Positions 16,967-25,455 of a stretch of DNA of 64,000 nt are shown here, one piece after another. Position numbers and translations under genes: made by a program. Each line of letters opens with the position of its first letter. Position 1 is the stretch's first letter. The notes under the pieces are model-generated. The model was not told where the DNA came from. It was given only the letters and a program-made list of their open reading frames with translations, and did not search any database. This stretch comes from Aequorivita todarodis (GTDB lineage Bacteria > Bacteroidota > Bacteroidia > Flavobacteriales > Flavobacteriaceae): positions 163,409 through 227,408 of the forward strand of contig NZ_JAQQTG010000019.1 in assembly GCF_028561335.1 (NCBI RefSeq), written 5' to 3'.

Positions 16967-17660
16967 GTTGTAAGAAGTGTTAACTTTTAAAAAAGCGACT
17001 ATTATGGCTATGGTCGCTTTAATTATTTCATATATTGTTTATCCGTAATCAGTAATACGACTATTTTATTAGGCTGCGTGCTTAGTTTCCCACGCAAACC
17101 TTTTGAAGATGAAGAAAACAAGAACCAACCTTGTGTTTTTGAAAAGGCATCTTATGGAAGCGATGCACTAATCAGGTTATAATCGCGAGCGCCCCGCTCA
17201 AGTTATCCACGAAATAAAAACCATCCCGTAATCAGCTATAAAACGAATATGCCCTGAAAGGGCAACCTACCATAACATAAGGCAACACCTTATGGGTGCG
17301 CAACTAGTCTAAAACCAGCCCTGAAAGGGCGGCATAAAGGGCAATGGCAACCGTTCCTTAACTATTACGACCTTTCAGGGCTTTGGAAGTATAAGGTCCA
17401 TCATCGAGCGTTGCCCGATGTTAAAGTATTTCCGCCCTTTCAGGGCGAATTTATTATTGTCCCCCAGATGTAAACTATAGTGAATTTGGAAGATGGGTTT
17501 TTAGTATCATAAGAATGAAAACCCAGGACTTGTCAATCGGTCCCAGCGGAACCTTCAGGGTATTTGGGAAAGGGTGGCAATTATATTATAAGGCATTGCG
17601 AACAATCAAATTTCATATAAAAGTCATACCATAGCTAAAAATTTAACATAATATTAATCC
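16967..17660. repeat. Non-coding stretch with degenerate palindromic repeat cluster
   Basis: No gene is visible between the SDR gene and the efflux operon. The stretch holds four copies of one 13-bp palindromic unit. GCCCTGAAAGGGC is at 17251-17263 and 17318-17330. The inverse form GCCCTTTCAGGGC is at 17434-17446, and a shortened form (CCTTTCAGGGC) at 17371-17381. Between them are motifs such as GGCAACACCTTATGGG. The paired direct and inverted copies look like a decayed REP/BIME-type cluster. No transposase is nearby. Confidence 0.7.
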
Positions 17661-17698
17661 CGTTTAGTTCGTAATGTTACGAACTAAACGTAATTTTG
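17661..17698 (+). promoter_or_regulatory. Long palindromic operator and -7 box of the efflux operon
   Basis: CGTTTAGTTCGTAA (17661-17674) and TTACGAACTAAACG (17677-17690) form a perfect 14-bp-arm palindrome around TG, containing the GTTCG-N8-CGAAC core at 17667-17684. TAATTTTG (17691-17698), an exact TAnnTTTG -7 box, begins 7 nt after the core, the same offset as at 13913. It should repress the TolC-HlyD-MFS operon until an inducer is present. The inducer is unknown. Confidence 0.8.
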
Positions 17699-17743
17699 TA
17701 CTCAATTTAGTATTGAAATAAAGTAAAAACAATAAACTTGAAA

Positions 17744-19075
17744 ATGCAAAAGATGAAAAATTTAAAATATCTAATGCTTCTAAGCTTTACGCTGCTCGGT
17801 TTGAATACCCATACAATAGTTGCACAACAAATGCAGGAACGAATAATGACGATTCAAGAACTTGCCGAAAGCGTTCAGACAAATAACATTCAACTAAAAT
17901 TGGCAAACACAGCTGTGAACGTCGCCGATGCCCGCATTGGCGAAGCGAAAGTCAACAGGCTTCCAAATATAAGTACCGATGTGAGCGGGTTCTATCTAAG
18001 CGATGTGAGCATTTACGATACGAACTTCAAAAAATTGCAAACAGTAGATATTCCAAATTTCGGTAATCAGTTTAATATGAATGTCAGTCAATTGATTTTT
18101 GCAGGTGGAAAAATCAACAAATCCATCCAACTTGCTGAAATGAGCAAAACGCTTTCTGAAAACCAACTGGAAGACACTGAGCAAGGCATTAAGCTAAGTG
18201 CGACGGAACTATATCTCAACCTTTACAATCTACAAAACCAAAAAAAGATTCTCGAAAAAAATAAGGATTTAGCTACGGAGCGTACAAAAAATACCGAGTA
18301 TTTCTATGAGCAGGATATGATTACAAAGAACGAAATGCTCCGTGCCCAAGTACTGGAACGCCAATTGGAACAAAGCATTTTACAGATTGAAAACGCTATT
18401 TTAATTACCAATAAAAATCTTACCCTGCTCGCAGGACTTGACGAGAATATTTTAATTGTTCCTACTATAGACAATATCAACCATCAAATTCGGGAACAAG
18501 ACGAAGCGTTTTATCGGGAAATTGCTTTTCAGAAAAACCCACAATTAACCGCAAGCGATACACAGATAGCAATAGCCGAAAAAAATCTGGAACTCACCCG
18601 AACGGATAGGTTTCCTGTTTTAGCTGGATTTGCGGGTTATAATGCCAATCGCCCACAAACCTCGGGCACCCCAGCAGATTTATATTCAAACACCTATCAA
18701 GTGGGCTTAAGTCTCACTTATAATATTGAATCTTTGTTTAAAAATCCTAAAAAGGAGGCAGTCGATAAAATATTAATTGACCAAGCCGCACAAGCAAAAG
18801 AAGCGGTAAGACAACGTATTGAAGGCGATGTGAACGCCGCATTTAACAACTATCATCAGGCGATTGAACAGTTGGAGGTAAGTTCAATCAACCAAACGGC
18901 CGCAGATGAAAATTACCGAATCACGGAATTGAAATACAAAAACCAGTTGGTCACCTATATTGAAATAATCGATGCGGCAAACACAAAATTGCAGGCAGAA
19001 TTGCAGATGCTCGATGACCAGACAGACATTATTTTGAATTACGTAAAACTCCTTCGGGTTACAGGACAATTATAA
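17744..19075 (+). CDS. TolC-family outer-membrane efflux protein
   Basis: The product has about 443 residues from the ATG at 17744; another ATG at 17753 gives the better-placed signal peptide, and a TTG at 17738 is also possible. 'KYLMLLSFTLLGLNTHTIVA' is the signal. 'LAESVQTNNIQLKLANTAV' and 'YLNLYNLQNQKKILEKNKDL' are the long alpha-barrel helices of the outer-membrane factor family, repeated in the second half ('ISINQTAADENYRITELKYK'-like region ending 'YVKLLRVTGQL'). It would form the outer-membrane duct for the HlyD and MFS proteins encoded directly after it. Confidence 0.87.
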   Translation: MQKMKNLKYLMLLSFTLLGLNTHTIVAQQMQERIMTIQELAESVQTNNIQLKLANTAVNVADARIGEAKVNRLPNISTDVSGFYLSDVSIYDTNFKKLQTVDIPNFGNQFNMNVSQLIFAGGKINKSIQLAEMSKTLSENQLEDTEQGIKLSATELYLNLYNLQNQKKILEKNKDLATERTKNTEYFYEQDMITKNEMLRAQVLERQLEQSILQIENAILITNKNLTLLAGLDENILIVPTIDNINHQIREQDEAFYREIAFQKNPQLTASDTQIAIAEKNLELTRTDRFPVLAGFAGYNANRPQTSGTPADLYSNTYQVGLSLTYNIESLFKNPKKEAVDKILIDQAAQAKEAVRQRIEGDVNAAFNNYHQAIEQLEVSSINQTAADENYRITELKYKNQLVTYIEIIDAANTKLQAELQMLDDQTDIILNYVKLLRVTGQL

Positions 19076-19098
19076 AACCATCAATTAAAGTTTATACT

Positions 19099-20214
19099 AT
19101 GGCAACTAAAGAATCAAAATCAGAAACAAAACAGCAAACAACTCCTGAAGCGGCACCCAAAGCAGCACCGAAAGTGAAGAAAAAAAACAAACTGTATCTA
19201 ACGCTTTTGAACGCCTTTGTATTTATCGTCACTTTACTGGTTATCTGGTTTGTGGTGAAAAATTATCTTCATATTAATGATGACACCTATGTGAGCGATG
19301 CCCAGGTAAAGGCGTATATAAGCCCGGTAAATTCGAGAGTTCCGGGATATATAGACGAAATATATTTCACAGAGCACAAGGCAGTTAAAAAAGGAGATAC
19401 ACTTCTTACACTCGATAAAACAGATTTTCTGAATGCCATTGCCCAAGCCGAGGCAGGTTTAAGCCAAGCCATAGCGGGTAAGGCTGCGGTAGTGTCTTCC
19501 ATAGCGCGTGTGGGTAGCGGTGAAAGTACGGTTGCGGCAAATATGTTGGGCGTACAGGCACAGCTCAATAACGCAAAAGCAGATTTGGCACGTTATAAAA
19601 ACCTGTTGGAAAATGACGCCGTTACCTTGCAGCAATATCAGCAAATTGAAACCCAAGTAAAAACCTTACAGTCGCAATACAACGCCTTGAGCAAACAAAA
19701 AAACACGGCACAGCTTTCCACAAATGAAACAGAATCGCAACTTGCCGTTAGCGATGCACAAATTGAGGCCGCAAAAGCAGGGCTGGAAAGGGCAAAACTC
19801 AATTTAAAATATACGGTAATCACCGCTCCCGAAGATGGCGTAATGGGAAGAAGAACCATTACCGTGGGGCAGTACATCCAGCCAGGACAACAGATTGCCG
19901 CCTTGGTGCAAAACGATAAGAAGTGGATTGAAGCCAATTTGCTCGAAACGCAATTGCCATTGGTTCAAATAGGCGATAAAATTCCTTTTACCATAGATGC
20001 CATTGGAAAGACCGAATTTGAAGGCAAAGTAGTTTCAATTTCAGCCGCCACCGGCTCCGAATATTCCGCAATCCCTACCGATAATTCTGCAGGAAACTTT
20101 GTAAAGGTGCAACAACGTATTCCCGTAAAAATAGAATTTACTGAAAACAACGACCCAAAAGCATTAGAAAAAGTACGTGTGGGAATGAACGTGGTAATGA
20201 CGCTAAAAGATTAA
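19099..20214 (+). CDS. HlyD/EmrA-family membrane fusion protein
   Basis: The 371-residue protein has an Ala/Lys/Pro-rich cytosolic N-terminus. One membrane segment follows at about residues 36-56 ('LLNAFVFIVTLLVIWFVV'), then 'NDDTYVSDAQVKAYISPVNS', the typical first beta segment of EmrA proteins. A long coiled-coil hairpin (about 115-230) and a second lipoyl half with 'APEDGVMGRRTITVGQYIQP' come next. It links the inner-membrane MFS pump to the TolC duct. It follows the TolC gene by 23 nt and precedes the MFS gene by 4 nt. Confidence 0.9.
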   Translation: MATKESKSETKQQTTPEAAPKAAPKVKKKNKLYLTLLNAFVFIVTLLVIWFVVKNYLHINDDTYVSDAQVKAYISPVNSRVPGYIDEIYFTEHKAVKKGDTLLTLDKTDFLNAIAQAEAGLSQAIAGKAAVVSSIARVGSGESTVAANMLGVQAQLNNAKADLARYKNLLENDAVTLQQYQQIETQVKTLQSQYNALSKQKNTAQLSTNETESQLAVSDAQIEAAKAGLERAKLNLKYTVITAPEDGVMGRRTITVGQYIQPGQQIAALVQNDKKWIEANLLETQLPLVQIGDKIPFTIDAIGKTEFEGKVVSISAATGSEYSAIPTDNSAGNFVKVQQRIPVKIEFTENNDPKALEKVRVGMNVVMTLKD

Positions 20215-20218
20215 TAAA

Positions 20219-21832
20219 ATGTACAACAAAGGCTTATTTGCAGATTGGGTTCCCAAGCCGTTGATGCTAATTTTAATCATTGTTTTCCTCATCCCTATTT
20301 TAGTGGTAAATGGGGTTTATACGGGAAATATCAGTTATATGGTAGGCAGCCTCGGCACCCATAACGAGTGGATTGTCTTTGCCAATTATGCCGGGGTGGT
20401 AGGAATGGGCGTTAGCCTGCCACTCATCTTCAGATATAAATTGCGGTTTTACACCAAGTTTTTAATGGTGCGCACGCTCCTGTTTCTGGCCATTGCAAGC
20501 TTTATGATCGGAACTACCGATAGTGTTATCGTAATTGTTTCCTCTACCTTCTTCATCGGGTTTCTTAAAATGTTTGCGCTCATCGAACTTATTTTACCGA
20601 CGATGTTTATAATCAGTCCCGATGGCAACAGACCAAAATTCTATTCCATATTCTATCCTTCGGCAATCGTGTTTCCGCAATTGGCAGGGTATCTAATGGT
20701 GCGTTTTGGCTTTGGCACGTTTTGGCAAAACGCCAATTTTATCATGGCAATTGTTATGTTGGCACTGGCCGCCCTGGCATTGATTTTTATGCACAACCAG
20801 CGGTATGATAAAAAGGTTCCACTAAAAGGAATCGACTGGACTGGAATATTTTTGTTTACGAGCGTGTTTTTGGCTTTGGCGTATTTCATCTCCTTTGCAA
20901 AACAGCAAAACTATTTCAGGTCAGATAATATTATGCTGGCCGTGGGAATAATGGTGGTGGGAAGCATTCTGTACGCCATCAACCAACGATTGAAAGAAAA
21001 CCCGTTTATACAATTTGGGTTTCTTAAAAACTATAGTGTCGTTCACGGAACTATGATGCTATTGATGCTTGGTTTCTTTTTGGCGGGAGGTTCGCTTCAA
21101 AGTAAAATCACGATGGGAATTCTTGGTTTTGATTCAGTGATGGACAATTCCTTTAACCTTTGGATGATTCCGGGGCTGCTTATCGCAATCGTTTTTAGTA
21201 TGAAATGGTTGGTAAAGAACAAATCGCTCAAAATATACATCCTTACGGGGTTTACGGCTTTTATCCTGTACTACGTATTGATGTATTTCTTGGTTTCGCG
21301 CGGCTTGAGTTATGAGCAATTGATTATCCCAAATATAATCCGCGGGTTTGGGATGGCGGTCTTGTTTATTGGCGTCTGGTTGTACGCGCTCGGAAATCTA
21401 AATCCGGATGCCATGTTGGGAGCTGCGGCGGTAATGATTATTGTAAGAACGATGATAGGCCCTGGATTATGGAGTCTTGGATTCAATTATATAGACAGTA
21501 TTTGGAGTTTGGAAGCCTTGACCAATATGGCAGGAAAAATGGATGCCTCTGCCTATTCCCCACAAACCGCAATGGGATTGTACAAAACCCTGAACCTCGA
21601 TGCACTTCTTATTTCCACAAAGCGGTTGTACGGATTATTGGTACTGCTCGGTGGCGCGGTACTGGTATATGTCTCATTTCTAAATCTCGAAGGTTTGAGC
21701 AAACGCGGTGTTGTATTACTGCGCAAACGTCTTAAAGGCCAATCTACAAAAGGCTATGTACGCGAAGTAGAATTGGAGGAAGAAGAAGCATTGGAAGAAG
21801 AAATTAAATCCGCAAGTGCTGTGGCGGTTTAG
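20219..21832 (+). CDS. MFS efflux transporter (EmrB/DHA2-like)
   Basis: The 537-residue protein has about 14 membrane segments, the size of DHA2-type drug:proton antiporters. Recognisable parts are 'KPLMLILIIVFLIPILVV' (helix 1), 'GWILYAINQRLKENPFIQFG'-like loop residues near 250-265, and an acidic C-terminal tail (VELEEEEALEEE). The classical motif A is weak, as is often so in Bacteroidota EmrB relatives. With the HlyD and TolC proteins it forms a three-part pump that moves small molecules across both membranes. The cargo is unknown. Confidence 0.85.
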   Translation: MYNKGLFADWVPKPLMLILIIVFLIPILVVNGVYTGNISYMVGSLGTHNEWIVFANYAGVVGMGVSLPLIFRYKLRFYTKFLMVRTLLFLAIASFMIGTTDSVIVIVSSTFFIGFLKMFALIELILPTMFIISPDGNRPKFYSIFYPSAIVFPQLAGYLMVRFGFGTFWQNANFIMAIVMLALAALALIFMHNQRYDKKVPLKGIDWTGIFLFTSVFLALAYFISFAKQQNYFRSDNIMLAVGIMVVGSILYAINQRLKENPFIQFGFLKNYSVVHGTMMLLMLGFFLAGGSLQSKITMGILGFDSVMDNSFNLWMIPGLLIAIVFSMKWLVKNKSLKIYILTGFTAFILYYVLMYFLVSRGLSYEQLIIPNIIRGFGMAVLFIGVWLYALGNLNPDAMLGAAAVMIIVRTMIGPGLWSLGFNYIDSIWSLEALTNMAGKMDASAYSPQTAMGLYKTLNLDALLISTKRLYGLLVLLGGAVLVYVSFLNLEGLSKRGVVLLRKRLKGQSTKGYVREVELEEEEALEEEIKSASAVAV

Positions 21833-21910
21833 ATAGACATAAGACTGTAGGACATAAGACCTAAGATCTAAGATCTAAACCTGTTTGTTTAAGAAATATT
21901 AAAAAAAGGT

Positions 21911-22390
21911 ATGCTAAAAGAAAAAATATCGAAGGAACACAGCTCGTTAATTGAAGAAATAGGCATAGTGATAGAAGAACGGGCTGGCTTGCCCCCACTT
22001 GCCGCGCGCATTTACGCCACGCTGATTCTCGCCTCGGATGACGGATTTACGTTTGAAGATATTTCAGAGATACATCAAGCTAGTAAAAGCGCGGTCTCCA
22101 ACAGTCTTAGCGTATTGGTCAAACTTGAATATATAGAATATTTCACAAAACCCGGGGAACGCAAACGCTACATTAAAGCTTCAAAATTCTACGTAAAAAC
22201 TGCCATAGAAAAGTACAGCCAGTTATTTGAAAAAGAAGTTAAGGTAGTAAGGAAGATAAACGAGTTTAATAAAAAGCACAATCCGGAAAAGTTTAAAAAT
22301 GAACAATCCGCAGCAATCCTATATCAGGAATATCTCACGAGATTAAGCGAAGGATTTAGGCGGAAAATGGACGAAATTGAAGGTTTATAA
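21911..22390 (+). CDS. GbsR/MarR-type transcriptional regulator (paralogue 2)
   Basis: The 159-residue protein shares the layout and many residues of the 13364-13852 regulator: 'LPPLAARIYATLILASDDGF', 'SEIHQASKSAVSNSLSVLVK', 'YFTKPGERKRYIKAS', then a coiled-coil dimerisation part. It follows the efflux operon after 78 nt and probably belongs to it, which would give feedback control through the palindrome at 17661. No such palindrome lies in front of this gene itself. Confidence 0.85.
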   Translation: MLKEKISKEHSSLIEEIGIVIEERAGLPPLAARIYATLILASDDGFTFEDISEIHQASKSAVSNSLSVLVKLEYIEYFTKPGERKRYIKASKFYVKTAIEKYSQLFEKEVKVVRKINEFNKKHNPEKFKNEQSAAILYQEYLTRLSEGFRRKMDEIEGL

Positions 22391-22619
22391 TAGCCATAAA
22401 CGACTTTAAATTATTAAAAAGACGAATAAGCCAAATTCGATTAAGCATAGAAAGACACGGTTCCAGCTTTTTTTCGGGAGTCTTTATAAAAAAAACTCCA
22501 GTTTTCACTGAAGCTTTTCTACTAAGTACAGACGGATAGTAGATCATCCTCAAAACGGGATGAACGATTCGTTTCCGGACGTGGCAAGTGGTTTTTGTCC
22601 AGTTTTTCAAAACAAAGAT

Positions 22620-22808
22620 AGAGGCCATGGATTTTGAAAAATATCTCAAGAGCAGTATGGGGCGCGAATGGATCCGCCGGAACCTACCATTTGAATAGTC
22701 CGCTGGCCCATATCCGCCGCCGCGGACACAGGTTCCCCCGAGACTTCGGGGCAGTTCCCGCTACTATCAAAGACAAGGCTCGACAGAAATGCGGAGCCTT
22801 TCTTTTTT
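22620..22808 (+). ncRNA. Candidate structured RNA with terminator
   Basis: In the 491-nt gap between 22390 and 22882 I see three successive hairpins on the plus strand: GTCCGC/GCGGAC (22698-22727), CCCCGA/TCGGGG around GACT (22736-22751), and AAGGCTC/GAGCCTT (22775-22800) followed by TCTTTTTT. The last is a Rho-independent terminator. Just before lies a 23-codon ORF (22627-22698, beginning MDFEKYLKSSMGREW), which might be a leader peptide or chance. I cannot match this to a known RNA family, and no clear plus-strand promoter was found. The rest of the gap (22391-22619) shows nothing I can name. Confidence 0.35.
22775..22808 (+). terminator. Rho-independent terminator
   Basis: AAGGCTC and GAGCCTT form a 7-bp stem with a 12-nt loop, followed by TCTTTTTT. 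It lies 385 nt after the second GbsR gene and ends the candidate RNA above; it could also end read-through from the efflux operon. Confidence 0.7.
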
Positions 22809-22881
22809 GCAATGGGTACAGAGTAGGTACATAATAATTCCTTTTTTCAGAAATATATTTCAAATAATATAAAATGAGTTA

Positions 22882-24051
22882 TTATTTATCCGATTTCTGC
22901 TTTCTTTTTCCCAAGAGATAGCCCGCATAAAACGGCAGGCCCAAAAGCACGATCAAAAAAATGATTGCGAAAATGGTCATGATACCAATGATTTTTCTTA
23001 CTTCCGCCATGGTATTTTCCACACCTTCAGTAACGATTATATGGGCTTCTTCAGTGAGGGCTTGGCGCTCGCGTTTTATTAATGAATCCAAGGCAATCCT
23101 TTCCCGTTCAACCATAAAATCTACGGCTGCAAGCTCGGCAGAAAGCCTTAAAACTGAGGATGACACGCCTCGCTCCAACCCCATAAAAATAGGGTCTATT
23201 TGGTTTCGGAAATTTACCAAAGCACTGTCCAGCAGTTCCGGGGAGTTTTCGGCCACTACAATCAAACGGTCTATTTGGGCCTGAAATTCTTCAAACTTTT
23301 CTTCCACATTAACGGTATCCAGACCTTTTTCCTTTAAGTAAAGCTGGGTTTCCCATTTCAGTTGCTTTCTGGTAAGTTCGGTTCCATAACTTATCCGGTT
23401 GCCAAGATCTGACACAACTTCAGACAAGGTTCCTACGGTTTTGACTGAAAGGCTGTCCGGGGTATTTGTCATTTCCAAATAGGCTTCCCTTACCGAGGTG
23501 ATTTTTTCAAAATTGGTAGATCTGAACGGGGCTGTTCTTGCCTGCTCCCCAACGAAAACAGCATATTTTTGAAATTCTTTTTTATTCAGGACCTTGTTGG
23601 CAATCCTTTCAATTTTGGAAGCGTTTTTGGAAGTGGCATCTTCTATAATGTTGGCGGTTTGTGAAGACAAATTCACAATATCCTGATCCTCAAAAAAATA
23701 CTTGGTCTTCAACATATAGGTCCAAACATCCAGCAGCGCAACCTGTGGCGATGCCTGAAACGCCAGTTCCTTGAGTTGGCCGGCGGTATTGATTTGCCAA
23801 AGCAATAGCATTTTTTTGGTCTCCTCGGGCGGATTCTCTTTTAGGATGCTATCGGCAGCTCTTTGGGTCAAATCCATGGCCTGCCCAACGAATTCCTGGG
23901 TAAGCAGGCGCGTATTTAGGTCCTTAACAGCCAAGGGTTCCTGCGCGCTTTCTATACGGATCAGGGAGCAGGATTGCAGTGTAAGCAATATCATCCCTGT
24001 GCAAAGAAAGAATGTGATTAATCTTAAGCTATTTTTTCCAAATACAGACAT
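22882..24051 (-). CDS. Envelope lipoprotein with C-terminal membrane segment, unknown function
   Basis: I do not recognise the family. The 389-residue product begins with a hydrophobic segment ending in 'LLTLQSCSL', a lipobox with Cys28. It continues as a mostly helical, charged region with likely coiled coils (for example around 'EKFEEFQAQIDRLIVVAENS' and 'VDFMVERERIALDSLIKRER'). It ends with a membrane helix ('IIGIMTIFAIIFLIVLLGLP') and a short basic tail. Lipidation at one end and a helix at the other would tie it to the membrane twice. It is the last gene of a five-gene minus-strand operon. Confidence 0.65.
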   Translation of the reverse strand: MSVFGKNSLRLITFFLCTGMILLTLQSCSLIRIESAQEPLAVKDLNTRLLTQEFVGQAMDLTQRAADSILKENPPEETKKMLLLWQINTAGQLKELAFQASPQVALLDVWTYMLKTKYFFEDQDIVNLSSQTANIIEDATSKNASKIERIANKVLNKKEFQKYAVFVGEQARTAPFRSTNFEKITSVREAYLEMTNTPDSLSVKTVGTLSEVVSDLGNRISYGTELTRKQLKWETQLYLKEKGLDTVNVEEKFEEFQAQIDRLIVVAENSPELLDSALVNFRNQIDPIFMGLERGVSSSVLRLSAELAAVDFMVERERIALDSLIKRERQALTEEAHIIVTEGVENTMAEVRKIIGIMTIFAIIFLIVLLGLPFYAGYLLGKRKQKSDK

Positions 24052-24075
24052 TTGTTTTCAGAGCATAGGTATTTG

Positions 24076-24846
24076 CTACAAATAAAAGGTAGCGCCAAGT
24101 CGAAATACGTGTACCTCGTTAGTGAAATTGGGCAGCCACCCGACATTCATTTTAAATTTATTGGGGATTATTATCTTGTTGAGGTTCGTTTCTCCGCTCC
24201 AAATGGTCTTCCAATCGCCATCCGTGTTCAGAAATGTGGGCGTTGGATTGATGAACATATAAAGCGATTTGCTGAATACATAACTGGCGTTGAATTGCAG
24301 CCCAATCCCGTTACTGCTGAATTTTACGGCCTCCGGAATCAAATCGGTGGTAGGTTTGGTAAGATGCACATAGCTTATTCCGGGAAATAGCGATAGCTTT
24401 TCGCTCGCCACAAAACCAAAAATAACCCCGCCGGCCAAGGACCAACTACTGGAACCCAGCCCATTTTCAAAAGAACCCGTGGGGAAGGAAACATCGGCAA
24501 AGGGGACGATGGCGATAAACCTTTCGGTGATATTTCGCTTTACGGCGTTAAAATACCGGATACGCATATCTGCCAGTCCAAACTTGGAAGTCCGGTCGTT
24601 ATAGAGCAGCGGTACTTCGGCCAAAACCAAATTATTGGCATCAAAGGCGTATTGGATATTGGTCCGCAAGCCGTACAAATCCTGGTTTTTTCCACTTTGA
24701 TATTCAAAAGCGGTGTTTACCTGGGTGTAAAGGTTTGTAGGCTTGGATGGGTCAATTTCCCCTTCAATATCAGACTCTGGGGCATCCTGTGCGTACAAAG
24801 CTATTGAAGAAAAGAGGCAAAAAAGGTAGAGTAGATAATTTTTCAT
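24076..24846 (-). CDS. Putative outer-membrane beta-barrel protein
   Basis: The ATG at 24846 gives 256 residues with a signal peptide (KNYLLYLFCLFSSIALYAQ). The frame's upstream ATG at 24897 lies inside the preceding gene and puts 17 residues before the signal, so it is rejected. The mature part alternates polar and hydrophobic residues ('YTQVNTAFEYQSGKNQDLYG', 'SWSLAGGVIFGFVASEKLSL') and ends 'HVFRLGATFYL', a beta-barrel C-terminal strand. It resembles transporter-like outer-membrane proteins of unknown substrate. It starts 16 nt after another barrel gene. Confidence 0.65.
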   Translation of the reverse strand: MKNYLLYLFCLFSSIALYAQDAPESDIEGEIDPSKPTNLYTQVNTAFEYQSGKNQDLYGLRTNIQYAFDANNLVLAEVPLLYNDRTSKFGLADMRIRYFNAVKRNITERFIAIVPFADVSFPTGSFENGLGSSSWSLAGGVIFGFVASEKLSLFPGISYVHLTKPTTDLIPEAVKFSSNGIGLQFNASYVFSKSLYMFINPTPTFLNTDGDWKTIWSGETNLNKIIIPNKFKMNVGWLPNFTNEVHVFRLGATFYL

Positions 24847-24862
24847 AGTGATTGGTTTTAGA

Positions 24863-25435
24863 TTAAAATAGTCTTGAAATCCCAATGCCATACGCAAAGG
24901 AATTGTAGGCGTTTACTTTTAAATCGTTTACTAAATTTATATTCATCTCCCATTTTGGGTTTATATGAAGCCCATATTCCACGCCAACGCGGACGAGGAA
25001 CAAATTGCCCGTATGCGCAAACTCTCCGCCGGCGCCCATTAAAAAGCTAAAATGTTTTCCGGGTTTATAGCTTCCCACCACTGCGGTGGCAATTGGATAA
25101 GAGCGTTCAAGGGTTTTATTGCCACCTCCACCGCTTCTTAGGTGCTCTTCAACCTCATAATCCTCTATAACGATGTCATTGTGAAGGCCCAAAGCCCATT
25201 TGGGATGGAACTTGTAATTGTAATTGATGCCAATAGACGGGAATGCCTGCCATTTTTTATCGCCATCACTTTGTACACCCTGACTTATTTGTGTATGGCT
25301 CAAAACGATGCCCAACATATGGTGTTTGTGAAACGCATCGTGCACATCATTTTCCTGCGCAATTCCTTCCAATGTGGAACAAATAGATAGGAAACAAAAG
25401 CCTATTTTTAATATGAAGGTTCTCAGATTGCTCAC
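24863..25435 (-). CDS. Small outer-membrane beta-barrel protein
   Basis: The 190-residue product has an N-terminal signal (ending near 'STLEGIAQEND') and a barrel-like remainder: 'WQAFPSIGINYNYKFHPKWA', 'FLMGAGGEFAHTGNLFLVRV', 'YGIGISRLF' with a terminal aromatic residue as recognised by the BAM machinery. The pattern is like small eight-strand outer-membrane proteins. The His-rich part near residues 30-45 ('DVHDAFHKHHMLG') is notable. It shares an operon with the genes on either side (gaps of 20 and 16 nt). Confidence 0.65.
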   Translation of the reverse strand: MSNLRTFILKIGFCFLSICSTLEGIAQENDVHDAFHKHHMLGIVLSHTQISQGVQSDGDKKWQAFPSIGINYNYKFHPKWALGLHNDIVIEDYEVEEHLRSGGGGNKTLERSYPIATAVVGSYKPGKHFSFLMGAGGEFAHTGNLFLVRVGVEYGLHINPKWEMNINLVNDLKVNAYNSFAYGIGISRLF

Positions 25436-25455
25436 AATAATTGTTTTTCACTTTT

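Noticed and set aside
22356..22649. A 97-codon minus-strand frame in the gap after the second GbsR gene.
   Set aside because: It overlaps the regulator's 3' end and has an unconvincing composition; no family resemblance.
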